Assembly (NCBI GenBank): GCA_002371375.1
Contig: DFIB01000217.1
Span: 1 to 23,069, forward strand
Length of the DNA stretch: 23,069 nt
Reading direction: 5' to 3'
From: Mageeibacillus sp. UBA3708
GTDB lineage: Bacteria; Bacillota; Clostridia; Saccharofermentanales; Saccharofermentanaceae
Shown here: positions 1 to 7,118 of the stretch, in pieces
Layout of the letters: each line of letters opens with the position of its first letter
How positions within the stretch are numbered: position 1 is the first letter of the stretch
Notes under the pieces: generated by a model
The model's database searches: none
What the model saw: the letters and a program-made list of their open reading frames with translations, nothing else
What the model was told of the DNA's origin: nothing
Program-made: the position numbers and the translations under genes

Positions 1-1197
1 ATCACACCTCTCGGAAATGACGTTGAGTCATACTGGGAGGGATTAAAGCGCGGCAAGACGGCTGTAGCGCCTATCACAAAATTTGATACATCAGAGTGCA
101 AGGTACACATCGCAGCCGAGGTTAAGGATTTCGATGTGACAAAGTACATGGATTTCAAGACCGCAAAGAGAATGGAACTGTTCTCGCAGTACGCGGTAGC
201 TGCTGCATCACAGGCAGTAGAGCAGGCAGGACTTGATATGGCATCTGAGGATCCTTACAGAGTAGGTGTCATCGTAAGCTCCGGTATCGGCTCGATGCAG
301 GCTCACGAGAGGGAGCAGGTCAAGATTGCAGAGGGCAAGAAAGTAGCTCCTCTCTACATCCCGTTGATGATCGCCAACATGGCATCTGCCAACATCGCCA
401 TCAAGTACGGCATGAAAGGCAAGAATACCTGTATCGTCACCGCATGTGCAACGGGTGCTCATTCCATAGGCGATGCTTTCAAGTCAATCAAGTATGACGA
501 GGCTGAAGTAATGATCGCCGGCGGATGTGAGGCGGCAGTTTGTCTGTCAGGTGTTCAGGGATTCAATGCGCTTACGGCACTGTCCACGAACGAAGATCCC
601 GAGACTGCATCAAGACCCTTCGACAAGGACCGTGACGGTTTTGTAATCGGTGAAGGTTCCGGCGTAGTTGTTCTCGAAGAATATGAGCATGCCAAGGCGC
701 GCGGTGCGAAGATTCTGGCTGAGGTAGTGGGATATGGTGCAACATGTGACGCATATCACATCACATCACCTGCAGAGGACGGTTCCGGTGCAGGTACCGC
801 AATGATAATCGCCATGAAGGAAGCAGGCATCAAGCCCTCTGACGTTGACTACATCAACGCTCATGGAACATCAACACATCACAACGATCTGTTCGAGACA
901 CGTGCCATCAAGTACGCTTTCGGAGAGGATGCGTACAAGGTTGCCATCAACTCGTCCAAGTCGATGATCGGACATCTTCTCGGCGGTGCAGGCGGTGTTG
1001 AACTTATCGCGTGCGTCAAGGCCATTGAAGACGGCTTTGTTCACGTTACTGCAGGTTCCAAAGTCGCAGGCGAAGAGTGTGACCTCGATTATACTTTCGG
1101 CGAGCCCAAGTCGCTTAATATCCGCTACGCAATGACAAACAATCTCGGCTTCGGCGGACACAATGCAACGCTGATAGTCAAGAAATTCGAAGAATAA
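1..1197 (+). CDS. fabF: 3-oxoacyl-ACP synthase II (KAS II), 5'-truncated by window edge
   Basis: The frame is open from base 1, so the true start lies upstream; the first internal Met is at 136. FabF condenses malonyl-ACP with acyl-ACP in type II fatty-acid elongation in the cytosol. The thiolase-fold triad is visible: the nucleophile Cys in VTACATGAHS (codon 445-447), the first His in NAHGTSTHHND and the second His in SSKSMIGHLLGGAGG. The C-terminal NNLGFGGHNATL is typical of the family. The gene ends 17 bp before fabZ, so the two are probably co-transcribed. About 60 N-terminal residues are expected to be missing relative to a normal protein of about 410 residues. The identification is secure; FabF rather than FabB follows from overall sequence character and the fabZ neighbour. 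Confidence 0.96.
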   Translation: MTPLGNDVESYWEGLKRGKTAVAPITKFDTSECKVHIAAEVKDFDVTKYMDFKTAKRMELFSQYAVAAASQAVEQAGLDMASEDPYRVGVIVSSGIGSMQAHEREQVKIAEGKKVAPLYIPLMIANMASANIAIKYGMKGKNTCIVTACATGAHSIGDAFKSIKYDEAEVMIAGGCEAAVCLSGVQGFNALTALSTNEDPETASRPFDKDRDGFVIGEGSGVVVLEEYEHAKARGAKILAEVVGYGATCDAYHITSPAEDGSGAGTAMIIAMKEAGIKPSDVDYINAHGTSTHHNDLFETRAIKYAFGEDAYKVAINSSKSMIGHLLGGAGGVELIACVKAIEDGFVHVTAGSKVAGEECDLDYTFGEPKSLNIRYAMTNNLGFGGHNATLIVKKFEE

Positions 1198-1214
1198 TTC
1201 TCCGGGAGGTTAAT

Positions 1215-1649
1215 ATGGCTAATTCATTGAACATTAAACAGATCATGGAGATCCTTCCCCACCGTCAGCCGTTCCTGCTGATCGACAAGGTCGAGGATTA
1301 CGAACCGGGCCAGTATTGTATCGCTTATAAGAACATCACTTACAATGAGCCGTTCTTCGCAGGTCATTTTCCCGGAGAGCCCATCGTTCCCGGTGTCCTT
1401 ACCGTCGAAATGCTGGCTCAGACAGGTGCTGTGGCAATTCTTTGCCAGCCTGAGTTCAAGGGAAAGATTGCTGTCTTTGCAGGCATAGACAACTGCAAGT
1501 TCAAGAGACCGATCGTCCCCGGCGACACTGTTCGTCTTGAGACGAAGATCACCGCAATCAGAGGCCCCGTCGGAATGGGAGAGGCAACTGCGACTGTCGA
1601 CGGACAGATTGCGGTTAAGTGTGTGATCAAGTTTGCAATAATGCAATAA
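1215..1649 (+). CDS. fabZ: 3-hydroxyacyl-ACP dehydratase FabZ
   Basis: This 144-residue single hot-dog domain protein dehydrates beta-hydroxyacyl-ACP to trans-2-enoyl-ACP in fatty-acid elongation. The N-terminal ILPHRQPFLLIDKV and the catalytic block AGHFPGEPIVPGVLTVEMLAQTG are diagnostic, with catalytic His51 and Glu65. Length is normal for the family. The start is fixed by a GGGAGG ribosome-binding site 6-7 bases upstream. It follows fabF closely. The acc genes that often follow fabZ in Clostridia are absent; a repeat-rich non-coding region begins right after the stop, so this looks like the end of the fab operon. Confidence 0.97.
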   Translation: MANSLNIKQIMEILPHRQPFLLIDKVEDYEPGQYCIAYKNITYNEPFFAGHFPGEPIVPGVLTVEMLAQTGAVAILCQPEFKGKIAVFAGIDNCKFKRPIVPGDTVRLETKITAIRGPVGMGEATATVDGQIAVKCVIKFAIMQ

Positions 1650-1652
1650 AAC

Positions 1653-1775
1653 GCCCGCAGCGTACTTGCTTGCTACAGTCCTCGGTTTTGGCACTCGCGT
1701 GTAGTTTGAGTAAAGATTTCAGGTGACGTCTCGGCGCCAAAACCTGCGGAAGTCCGCTCGCAAGCAGCTGCGGGC
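1653..1775. repeat. Long imperfect inverted repeat after fabZ
   Basis: Two 40-base arms (1653-1692 and 1736-1775) face each other across about 43 bases. Outer ends GCCCGCAGC and GCTGCGGGC match perfectly (9 bp), as do inner ends GGTTTTGGC and GCCAAAACC (9 bp). The middle of the arms is poorly matched. It could fold as RNA behind fabZ or be a remnant of a small mobile repeat. No coding frame explains it. Confidence 0.6.
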
Positions 1776-1786
1776 TTGACGGGGGA
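1752..1786 (+). repeat. 35-bp direct repeat, copy 1
   Basis: It begins GTCCGCTCGCAAGCAGC and ends ACGGGGGA. It matches the copy at 1896-1930 at 34 of 35 positions; the single difference is G/C at position 27. It overlaps the right arm of the long inverted repeat. Confidence 0.8.
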
Positions 1787-1895
1787 CTTGGATGACCGGA
1801 AATGTAGAACCTGATTTGCATACCCGCTCGTGCTCAAAGCAGTTCCGGGACAGGGCGTTGAGCTGTCACGGATCGTTTAGTATCGACTTGATAGG

Positions 1896-1930
1896 GTCCG
1901 CTCGCAAGCAGCTGCGGGCTTCACGGGGGA
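1896..1930 (+). repeat. 35-bp direct repeat, copy 2
   Basis: This is the second copy of the repeat at 1752-1786, 144 bp downstream and in the same orientation, with one mismatch. Its GCTGCGGGC core can also pair with GCCCGCAGC at 1653-1661, so the two copies could compete for the same upstream arm. Confidence 0.8.
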
Positions 1931-1941
1931 GTCGCTTGGAC

Positions 1942-1956
1942 GACTTGAGTGGCCGG
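1942..1956 (+). repeat. 15-bp dispersed repeat GACTTGAGTGGCCGG, copy 1
   Basis: It is identical to 13663-13677, which follows trmL. A looser relative (12 of 15) lies at 1785-1799. Both exact copies occur at the 3' edge of a gene group. Confidence 0.6.
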
Positions 1957-1978
1957 CATCCTTGAACGGCAGATGACA

Positions 1979-2043
1979 ACACTGAACAATTTGACCTGTT
2001 ACACTGAAATCCGTTCAGTGCAGCAGGCCTTTTTGTTCAGTGT
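1979..2043. terminator. Nested stem-loop, possible terminator between converging genes
   Basis: The outer stem is ACACTGAACAA (1979-1989) with TTGTTCAGTGT (2033-2043), 11 perfect bp. Inside it are CCTG/CAGG (1995-1998 with 2024-2027) and a hairpin CACTGAA-atccg-TTCAGTG (2002-2020). Five T follow the inner stem at 2030-2034. It lies between fabZ and the converging kinase gene, so termination on the plus strand is likely. The repeated CACTGAA unit could also make it a cruciform-type element. Confidence 0.5.
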
Positions 2044-2126
2044 AATTTATGATCGTGCCATCTGAGGCAGTCAGTCACTTATTCGACAGGTGCCCAGATC
2101 GACCTGTACCCCGTTTTCCTGCGGAA

Positions 2127-2157
2127 GCGGCAAAAGCAGACTGTCAGCTTCTGCCGC
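2127..2157 (-). terminator. Hairpin spanning the kinase stop codon
   Basis: An 11-bp stem (2127-2137 with 2147-2157, one G-U) encloses a 9-base loop that contains the kinase stop codon. No T-tract follows on the minus strand, so it may be an mRNA 3' end stabiliser or processing site rather than an intrinsic terminator. Confidence 0.4.
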
Positions 2158-3460
2158 CTGATGCCCTCGGGATCCTTACAGTATGACGGAATTCACGGTC
2201 GTCGTAGCTTACTGAATCAGTACCTCCATGTTTGTTGACGATAGAGCTTATATTCTCCATACCGCATCCGTGGATACTGTCATCTTCTTTGGTCGTAAGA
2301 AGTCTCCCGCCGGATGTCCGGAGGCGGCCGTCGTATGTGTTGGAGACGGAGACCAAAAGACCGTTGGCGCTGTTCTCAAAACCTATCCTGACGATCTTGC
2401 GCGGATCTTTACACCTTATGCACCCTTCGACGGCATTGTCCGTCAGGTTTGCCAGAAGAGTTGTTATCTCCGGATCAGACAGCGGAATGTCAGACAGGTC
2501 ATCGAGAGTCAGAATAAAAATGATGCCGTTATGACGCCCTTTGGAATACCTTGAATTGAGGACCGCATCTGCTGCTGTGTTATGCGTGCATATGATATCC
2601 ATACTGTCATCAAGACCGTTGCTGAATTCGTTAACAATAGACTGAAGCTTACCGTACTCGGATGATCTTACGCAGGCTTTGATAAGATTAAGATTATTCT
2701 TGTACTCGTGCGCAAGTTTTGTGTGTGCCCTGAGTTCATCTCCTATCTTCGAATACTTTTTTATTTCGTCTGTTGCACCGGCAAGCTTTGCCCGGACCTC
2801 GTTTATTTGCCGTTCCTTTGCTGTTACACAGATCATTGTGTGAAATGCATAGATGTTGAGAAAGAGTATTACCACAGCAACTCCATACACTATCATGAAG
2901 ATTTCGCGCGTCATATTTCTGTATGTTCCGTATACTATCGCGAACATGATGAACAGTGTTGAGACAGGGAGAATTAAGACTCTGATCCATTCGCTGCCGC
3001 TTATGATGTCGATCTCTTTGTGACAGATGAATCTTCTTATGAACATTGTGCACATGAACTGAACAAGATAGCTGATGAGGGCGGCGGTCACGACCGTCAT
3101 TTCTGATGACAGCAGATCCAGGTTATTGCCGGGATCCATTGCGGCTACAGCCGCCCAGGCGCAGAGATCTGCAAGAAAGCCGAGGGCGTGATACATGATA
3201 ACGGCAGCTACTGTTCTGAATGAGAATTTGCCCGTAATAAGCGAAGTGAATATTGAGGAGGATATGATGAGAAATAATATCTTAATTATCATGTCCCAGG
3301 CCAGTAAAGAGGTAATCGCAACAGTCGATGTGAACCACAGAGCCATCTGAAGTAGCTTGCCGGCATGGAAGGAGAAGCTTTTCCCGGCGATGGAATCAGT
3401 GAAGAGCATGCACAGTATCACGTAGAAGAGATCACTTACGAGCGGGTGGATGATGTCCAT
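2144..3460 (-). CDS. GHKL sensor histidine kinase, AgrC-like
   Basis: The protein has 438 residues. The N-terminal half (about 1-210) holds about six hydrophobic membrane segments with no clear extracytoplasmic sensor domain, as in AgrC/ComD-type (HPK10) kinases. A helical linker follows, then the phospho-acceptor site LAHEYKNNLNLI (His251). The ATPase domain shows the N box LLANLTDNAVEG (about 335-346) and the G box HGCGMENISSIV (about 397-408). It should autophosphorylate and pass phosphate to the LytTR regulator encoded just upstream. The two genes overlap by 25 bp and the kinase has no good ribosome-binding site, which suggests translational coupling. No agrB or agrD gene lies nearby, so the signal is unknown. 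Confidence 0.9.
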   Translation of the reverse strand: MDIIHPLVSDLFYVILCMLFTDSIAGKSFSFHAGKLLQMALWFTSTVAITSLLAWDMIIKILFLIISSSIFTSLITGKFSFRTVAAVIMYHALGFLADLCAWAAVAAMDPGNNLDLLSSEMTVVTAALISYLVQFMCTMFIRRFICHKEIDIISGSEWIRVLILPVSTLFIMFAIVYGTYRNMTREIFMIVYGVAVVILFLNIYAFHTMICVTAKERQINEVRAKLAGATDEIKKYSKIGDELRAHTKLAHEYKNNLNLIKACVRSSEYGKLQSIVNEFSNGLDDSMDIICTHNTAADAVLNSRYSKGRHNGIIFILTLDDLSDIPLSDPEITTLLANLTDNAVEGCIRCKDPRKIVRIGFENSANGLLVSVSNTYDGRLRTSGGRLLTTKEDDSIHGCGMENISSIVNKHGGTDSVSYDDREFRHTVRIPRASGGRS

Positions 3461-4185
3461 ATGTTGCGTCCATGGTAGTTCGTTATGGCTGCGGCGGCCT
3501 CTTTGGCGAAGGAATGTGACATCGGGAGGCGTGACCCGTTACTGAAGAGGACGGAGTAGAAGCTGAACGATGCTATATATCTCATGTTGACCAGATAACT
3601 CTGATGGATCCTCACGAAATCCTTGTCGGCCATCAGCTCACCGATCCTGCCGAGCCTGATCCCCAGCGGGTCTTTGACATACTCATTGCCGCTTTTTGTT
3701 ATGACGTAGATATAGTTACGCCTGCTCTCGTAATAGACAATGTCGCTGACCCTGATCTTCCTGCGATCGCGGCCGACTCTTACCGTCTCCGTAATGTCAG
3801 CATATCTGCGTTGCCTGAGCACATCGTCAAGGCATTCCTCAAGCTCGGTCCTGAGTATGTCCATATCCTTCAGGATATACCTTACGGCTCCGTATCTGTA
3901 CCCTTCACGTGCATACATCGCATAAGCCGTCACGAAAGCGATCCTCGCTTCCGGGCATTCGGCTCTGATCACCCCCGCGAGGTCAAATCCCGTTTTAACG
4001 GGCATCTCGATATCAAGCAGGAAAAGGTCGTAATAGTTCAGATTCCGCTTATCCCTGATGAGCTCTCCGGCAGACGTGTAGCCCTTGCCTCCAAAACATG
4101 CACCGCGTTTTGAGAGGTATTCCCGCGAATAGTTCTGTATCAAATCAACGTAGTAAGCGTCATCGTCACAAACTGCTATATGCAT
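3436..4185 (-). CDS. LytTR-family response regulator, AgrA-like
   Basis: The protein has 249 residues. Residues 1-120 form a receiver domain: acidic pocket Asp7-Asp9, phospho-acceptor Asp58 in LFLLDIEMP, Thr86 in FVTAY, and Lys106 in YILKDMD. Residues about 140-240 form a LytTR DNA-binding domain (VSDIVYYESRRNYIYV ... FVRIHQSYLVNMRYI ... LPMSHSFAKEA). It is the likely partner of the overlapping kinase. Neither a Shine-Dalgarno sequence nor a good alternative start is seen in front of the ATG; instead a TATAAT box sits 6 bases upstream, so a leaderless transcript is possible. The target promoters cannot be told from this window. Confidence 0.92.
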   Translation of the reverse strand: MHIAVCDDDAYYVDLIQNYSREYLSKRGACFGGKGYTSAGELIRDKRNLNYYDLFLLDIEMPVKTGFDLAGVIRAECPEARIAFVTAYAMYAREGYRYGAVRYILKDMDILRTELEECLDDVLRQRRYADITETVRVGRDRRKIRVSDIVYYESRRNYIYVITKSGNEYVKDPLGIRLGRIGELMADKDFVRIHQSYLVNMRYIASFSFYSVLFSNGSRLPMSHSFAKEAAAAITNYHGRNIWTSSTRS

Positions 4186-4191
4186 GATTCA

Positions 4192-4197
4192 ATTATA
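4192..4197 (-). promoter_or_regulatory. Possible -10 box placing +1 at the response regulator ATG
   Basis: TATAAT on the minus strand ends 6 bases before the A of the start codon at 4185. The -35 region at 17 bp spacing (GTCTTG) is poor, and a TTGTTC at 14 bp is too close. This is a suggestive site, not a confident promoter. Confidence 0.35.
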
Positions 4198-4237
4198 GTG
4201 CAAAAGGCATGGAACAAGACGCACTCGGTGACAAGCG

Positions 4238-4822
4238 TTACTTGTTTTTGGAGAGTTTGGTGCGCACCATGAATTCGATGTATCCGGCAAAGACCGCAGG
4301 GATGAACATGATGAGATAGACGTTGTGAACATAACAGATCCTTGTGGTATGACTGCCGGACAGAACATATGCCCATACGGCAGCGTTGTAGAGGATCATC
4401 GATATCAGCATCACCCTGTCCTTACCGTAGAACACGGCATAATAACAGTTCACGATAATTATCTCAATAACTCCGAATACAACACTGATTATGTTCAGGA
4501 ACAAAAACTCTTTGTTGAATGTCCAGATCCCGTTGGCGAAGAAGCAAGAGATGACGGCACATGCGGCCGGTGCGAATATCCACACGAACGGAATGAGCTT
4601 GCCGTTATCTTTGCGGACGAATGACAGGATGATCTTGACTATGTAGTTGATGATGAACGCTCCGCAGACGGAGATGAAGGTGAGAGTCGAGATGATCTCG
4701 CCTGCCGTCGCCGGTTTGGATGCAAAAAGGCCAAAGTTCTGCAGGACCACAAACATCAGAACATACCATGACGCTATGATAAGGCCGCTCAGTGCCCATT
4801 CCAACTTCTGATTCTTAGTCAT
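4238..4822 (-). CDS. Six-TM membrane protein of unknown function
   Basis: The protein has 194 residues from the ATG at 4822, chosen because AAGGAGGT (4830-4837 complement) lies 7 bases upstream; an upstream TTG at 4846 would place the ribosome-binding site inside the gene. About six hydrophobic helices are visible (roughly 12-33, 44-68, 77-95, 102-125, 131-150, 160-180), with short charged loops and a basic C-terminus (RTKLSKNK). I do not recognise the family. It is similar in size to AgrB peptidases but lacks their His and Cys catalytic pattern. It is the first gene of a leftward group with the response regulator (52-bp gap) and the kinase, so it may be part of that sensory system. Confidence 0.75.
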   Translation of the reverse strand: MTKNQKLEWALSGLIIASWYVLMFVVLQNFGLFASKPATAGEIISTLTFISVCGAFIINYIVKIILSFVRKDNGKLIPFVWIFAPAACAVISCFFANGIWTFNKEFLFLNIISVVFGVIEIIIVNCYYAVFYGKDRVMLISMILYNAAVWAYVLSGSHTTRICYVHNVYLIMFIPAVFAGYIEFMVRTKLSKNK

Positions 4823-4873
4823 AAAGAGTACCTCCTTATCGACCAAAATGCCGTAACCGTCCTATGTGAAAGC

Positions 4874-4901
4874 ATTATAACATGAATAGTTTGATGTTCA
4901 A
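4874..4901 (-). promoter_or_regulatory. Sigma-A-type promoter for the leftward membrane protein group
   Basis: On the minus strand TTGAAC (4901-4896), a 16-bp spacer and a perfect TATAAT (4879-4874) precede the gene with its ribosome-binding site. It lies back-to-back with the aromatic operon promoter. Confidence 0.65.
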
Positions 4902-4919
4902 AGTATTTGTCTGCAATCA

Positions 4920-4948
4920 TTGACAAATAACGGATACCGTGATTTAAT
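4920..4948 (+). promoter_or_regulatory. Sigma-A-type promoter of the aromatic operon
   Basis: A perfect TTGACA (4920-4925), a 17-bp spacer and TTTAAT (4943-4948, one mismatch to TATAAT). Transcription would start near 4955, about 24 bases before the leader peptide gene and about 183 bases before aroF. Confidence 0.8.
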
Positions 4949-4978
4949 AAGCGCAGCCTAATTAGGACGGAGCAACCA

Positions 4979-5056
4979 ATGAAGTCAGAAGTCTTTACAT
5001 TTGCATACTTTTATTTTTACTTTGGCAATGACAGTCAGAGCGATTTGTGTGCATAA
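4979..5056 (+). CDS. Phe/Tyr-rich leader peptide of the aromatic operon attenuator
   Basis: This is a 25-codon ORF with its own ribosome-binding site (GGAG at 4969-4972, 6-base spacing). Residues 6-15 read F-T-F-A-Y-F-Y-F-Y-F: five Phe and three Tyr in ten codons (4994-5023). Its position is 82 bases before aroF and just downstream of the promoter, and its last six codons overlap the antiterminator strand (5040-5051). This is the architecture of leader peptides such as PheL. The peptide is presumably not functional in itself; ribosome stalling at Phe or Tyr codons when charged tRNA is scarce would be the signal. The ORF is short enough for gene callers to miss. Confidence 0.88.
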   Translation: MKSEVFTFAYFYFYFGNDSQSDLCA

Positions 5057-5120
5057 TAATAAGACGGGAATCAAGATAACAAGTGCCGCACGGATCGCAG
5101 GATGACCCGGGCGGTTTTTT
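5002..5120 (+). promoter_or_regulatory. Transcription attenuator: protector, antiterminator and terminator
   Basis: Three competing pairings are seen. 1:2 protector: TGCATAC (5002-5008, within the Phe/Tyr codons) with GTGTGCA (5047-5053), 7 bp with one G-U. 2:3 antiterminator: GCGATTTGTGTG (5040-5051) with CGCACGGATCGC (5087-5098), 12 contiguous bp with three G-U. 3:4 terminator: 5086-5093 with 5107-5114, then TTTTTT. A ribosome stalled on Phe/Tyr codons would open 1:2, allow 2:3 and let transcription enter aroF. A ribosome reaching the stop codon at 5054 would cover segment 2 and let 3:4 terminate. Confidence 0.85.
5086..5120 (+). terminator. Intrinsic terminator of the attenuator (3:4 stem)
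   Basis: CCGC-A-CGG (5086-5093) pairs with CCGGGCGG (5107-5114): seven bp with one A/G mismatch and a loop of about 13 bases. Six T follow directly (5115-5120). It ends 4 bases before the aroF ribosome-binding site and is mutually exclusive with the antiterminator. Confidence 0.8.
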
Positions 5121-5137
5121 AATCAGGAGGAGAATTT

Positions 5138-6136
5138 ATGATCGCACAACTTAAGGCAACGGCAACACCTACAGAGATAGAGATGCTCGTATCGTGGCTT
5201 GAGAAGAAGGGAGTCAAGGTCACTCCTATTCACGGTGAATACTGCACCATCCTGGGCCTCGTAGGTGATACGACGAAGATCGATATCGATGTGCTCGAGA
5301 GTATGAGCATAGTCGAGGCAGTGAAGAGAATATCCGAGCCGTTCAAGGCGGCGAACCGTAAATTCCATCCGGAGGATACTGTTGTCGATATAGGCGGCGT
5401 AAAGATAGGCGGAGGGAACTTCGCCATAATTGCAGGTCCCTGTTCAGTCGAATCGGAGGAGCAGATCATTACCACCGCCAAAGCGGTCAAGGAGGCCGGT
5501 GCCACACTCCTGAGGGGCGGCGCATTTAAGCCGAGGACATCTCCCTATGATTTCCAGGGACTGAAGGAGGAGGGACTGAAGTTGCTTCTGAAGGCAAAGG
5601 AAGAGACCGGTCTTCCCATCGTTACCGAGATTATGGCGATCCATCATCTACCTCTGTTCGAAGATATCGACTGCATACAGGTGGGAGCAAGGAATATGCA
5701 GAATTTCGAGTTGCTCAAAGCCCTCGGCAGGACGAACAAGCCGATATTGTTGAAGCGTGGAATGTCGGCTACGATGAAGGAACTTCTGATGAGCGCGGAA
5801 TATATTATGAGTGAAGGCAATCCCAATGTCATCCTCTGTGAGAGGGGCATAAGGACATATGAGACATATACGCGCAATACTTTCGATCTGTCTGCGATCC
5901 CTATGCTCAAGGAGCTTACGCACCTGCCGGTTGTTGCAGATCCTTCTCATGCGACGGGAAGAGCATCTCTTATCAGACCGATGGCAATGTCGGCGACGGC
6001 AGCCGGTTGTGACGGTCTCGAGATAGAAGTACATCCGAATCCGAACGAAGCGTTGTCTGACGGAGCTCAGTCTCTGAAGCCCGATCAGTTCGCCGTTGTT
6101 GTGGAAGCGGTAAATAAAGTTCGCAGTATTCTCTGA
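5138..6136 (+). CDS. aroF: 3-deoxy-7-phosphoheptulonate (DAHP) synthase, class I-beta
   Basis: This enzyme condenses phosphoenolpyruvate and erythrose 4-phosphate, the first step of the shikimate pathway. Residues 1-70 resemble the ferredoxin-like regulatory domain of the Thermotoga maritima type, which binds Tyr and gives feedback inhibition. The (beta/alpha)8 barrel follows. Visible active-site elements are AGPCSVES (Cys102), [27 protein letters not shown] and [12 protein letters not shown]. The metal ligands Cys102, His271, Glu297 and Asp308 fall where the family has them. Length (332) is normal. The start is set by AGGAGG 7 bases upstream. It is the first structural gene behind the Phe/Tyr attenuator, so both transcription and activity are probably tied to aromatic amino-acid supply. 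Confidence 0.96.
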   Translation: MIAQLKATATPTEIEMLVSWLEKKGVKVTPIHGEYCTILGLVGDTTKIDIDVLESMSIVEAVKRISEPFKAANRKFHPEDTVVDIGGVKIGGGNFAIIAGPCSVESEEQIITTAKAVKEAGATLLRGGAFKPRTSPYDFQGLKEEGLKLLLKAKEETGLPIVTEIMAIHHLPLFEDIDCIQVGARNMQNFELLKALGRTNKPILLKRGMSATMKELLMSAEYIMSEGNPNVILCERGIRTYETYTRNTFDLSAIPMLKELTHLPVVADPSHATGRASLIRPMAMSATAAGCDGLEIEVHPNPNEALSDGAQSLKPDQFAVVVEAVNKVRSIL

Positions 6137-6182
6137 TTTTATTTATAATATATACACTACGCGTTCAGAGGACGGCACATAA

Positions 6183-7118
6183 ATGCTATTAGATAAGATC
6201 GAGGACAGGCTGGAGAAGAGAGGACTTCTGACAGACCGCGGTTGCCCTGAGGGTGGCGTTATCGGACTGGTCGGATTAGGTCTCATCGGAGGTTCATTTG
6301 CCAAGGCATTCAAGGCCAATGCACCCAAGTTTAAGGTGTATGCCGCCAACAGGACAAGATCAACGTTGCAGCGCGCCATTGATGAGGGCGTTGTTGACGG
6401 TGAACTCAATGAAGAGACGACCGGTGAATGTGACCTGATAATCATCAGCCTTTTCCCTGAGGCAGCGATCCGATATATTGAAGAGAACAAACAGTACTTC
6501 AAGCCGAATACGATAGTGACAGATGCATGCGGCAACAAGCGAGGCATATGCAAAGAAGGATTCAGGCTCGCCGAAGACGGGGATTTCATCTTCATAGGAG
6601 CTCATCCGATGGCAGGCACCCAGTATTCAGGATATAGCAATTCCAAAGCTGATATGTTCGAAGGAGCGTCGCTTGTACTTGTCCCGACTCTTGAACACGA
6701 ATTCGACATAACTCCGCATCAGGAGATGGTGATATCACGTCTCAAGACGCTTATGGCTCCGATAGGCTTCGGAGAGTACAGAGTTACAGATGCGGTGACA
6801 CACGATAAGATGATAGCATATACATCGCAGCTGGGACATGTCATTGCCAGCAGCTATATGCGTAATCCCGCAGCCCTCGAGTGCTACGGATTTACAGGCG
6901 GGAGCTGGCGCGACATGACGAGGATCGCATACTGCAATACGCCTATGTGGACGGAACTGTTCATCGAGAACAGGGACAACCTGACGCAGGAGATCGATTT
7001 TATGATCGGTGAGATGACAAGATTCAGGGACGCGATCGGCAGCTGCGACCGCGACAAACTCGCCTCTCTGCTTGATGAGGGGCGGCAACGAAAGGAAAAG
7101 ACAAATTCCCATGAGTGA
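6183..7118 (+). CDS. tyrA: Prephenate dehydrogenase
   Basis: The protein has 311 residues and oxidatively decarboxylates prephenate to 4-hydroxyphenylpyruvate, the Tyr branch. The Rossmann motif VIGLVGLGLIGGSFA lies at about 26-40, and ITDACGNKRG-like and FIGAHPMAGTQYSGY blocks follow, with His141 as the likely catalytic residue. There is no C-terminal ACT domain, so feedback control by Tyr on this enzyme is not evident. The start is less certain: only a weak AGAGGA precedes it, and the first 20 or so residues are not conserved family sequence. It sits 46 bp after aroF and overlaps aroB by 8 bp. No prephenate dehydratase gene is present in this operon. Confidence 0.93.
   Translation: MLLDKIEDRLEKRGLLTDRGCPEGGVIGLVGLGLIGGSFAKAFKANAPKFKVYAANRTRSTLQRAIDEGVVDGELNEETTGECDLIIISLFPEAAIRYIEENKQYFKPNTIVTDACGNKRGICKEGFRLAEDGDFIFIGAHPMAGTQYSGYSNSKADMFEGASLVLVPTLEHEFDITPHQEMVISRLKTLMAPIGFGEYRVTDAVTHDKMIAYTSQLGHVIASSYMRNPAALECYGFTGGSWRDMTRIAYCNTPMWTELFIENRDNLTQEIDFMIGEMTRFRDAIGSCDRDKLASLLDEGRQRKEKTNSHE

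Noticed and set aside
1650..2143. tRNA or rRNA gene in the gap after fabZ
   Set aside because: No cloverleaf, no TTCRANYC-type T-loop box and no rRNA-like sequence; only repeats and stem-loops are seen.
4238..4822. AgrB-type peptidase
   Set aside because: Size and six TM segments fit, but the conserved catalytic His and Cys pattern is missing and no AgrD-like peptide gene adjoins it.
4955..5137. T-box riboswitch in front of aroF
   Set aside because: The leader is only about 180 bases, and no T-box consensus (AGGGTGGNACCGCG-like) or specifier stem is present; the leader peptide and pairings explain it better.
7072..7110. Upstream TTG start for aroB
   Set aside because: It adds 13 residues encoded inside tyrA that do not match the family; the ATG at 7111 fits the AroB N-terminus.
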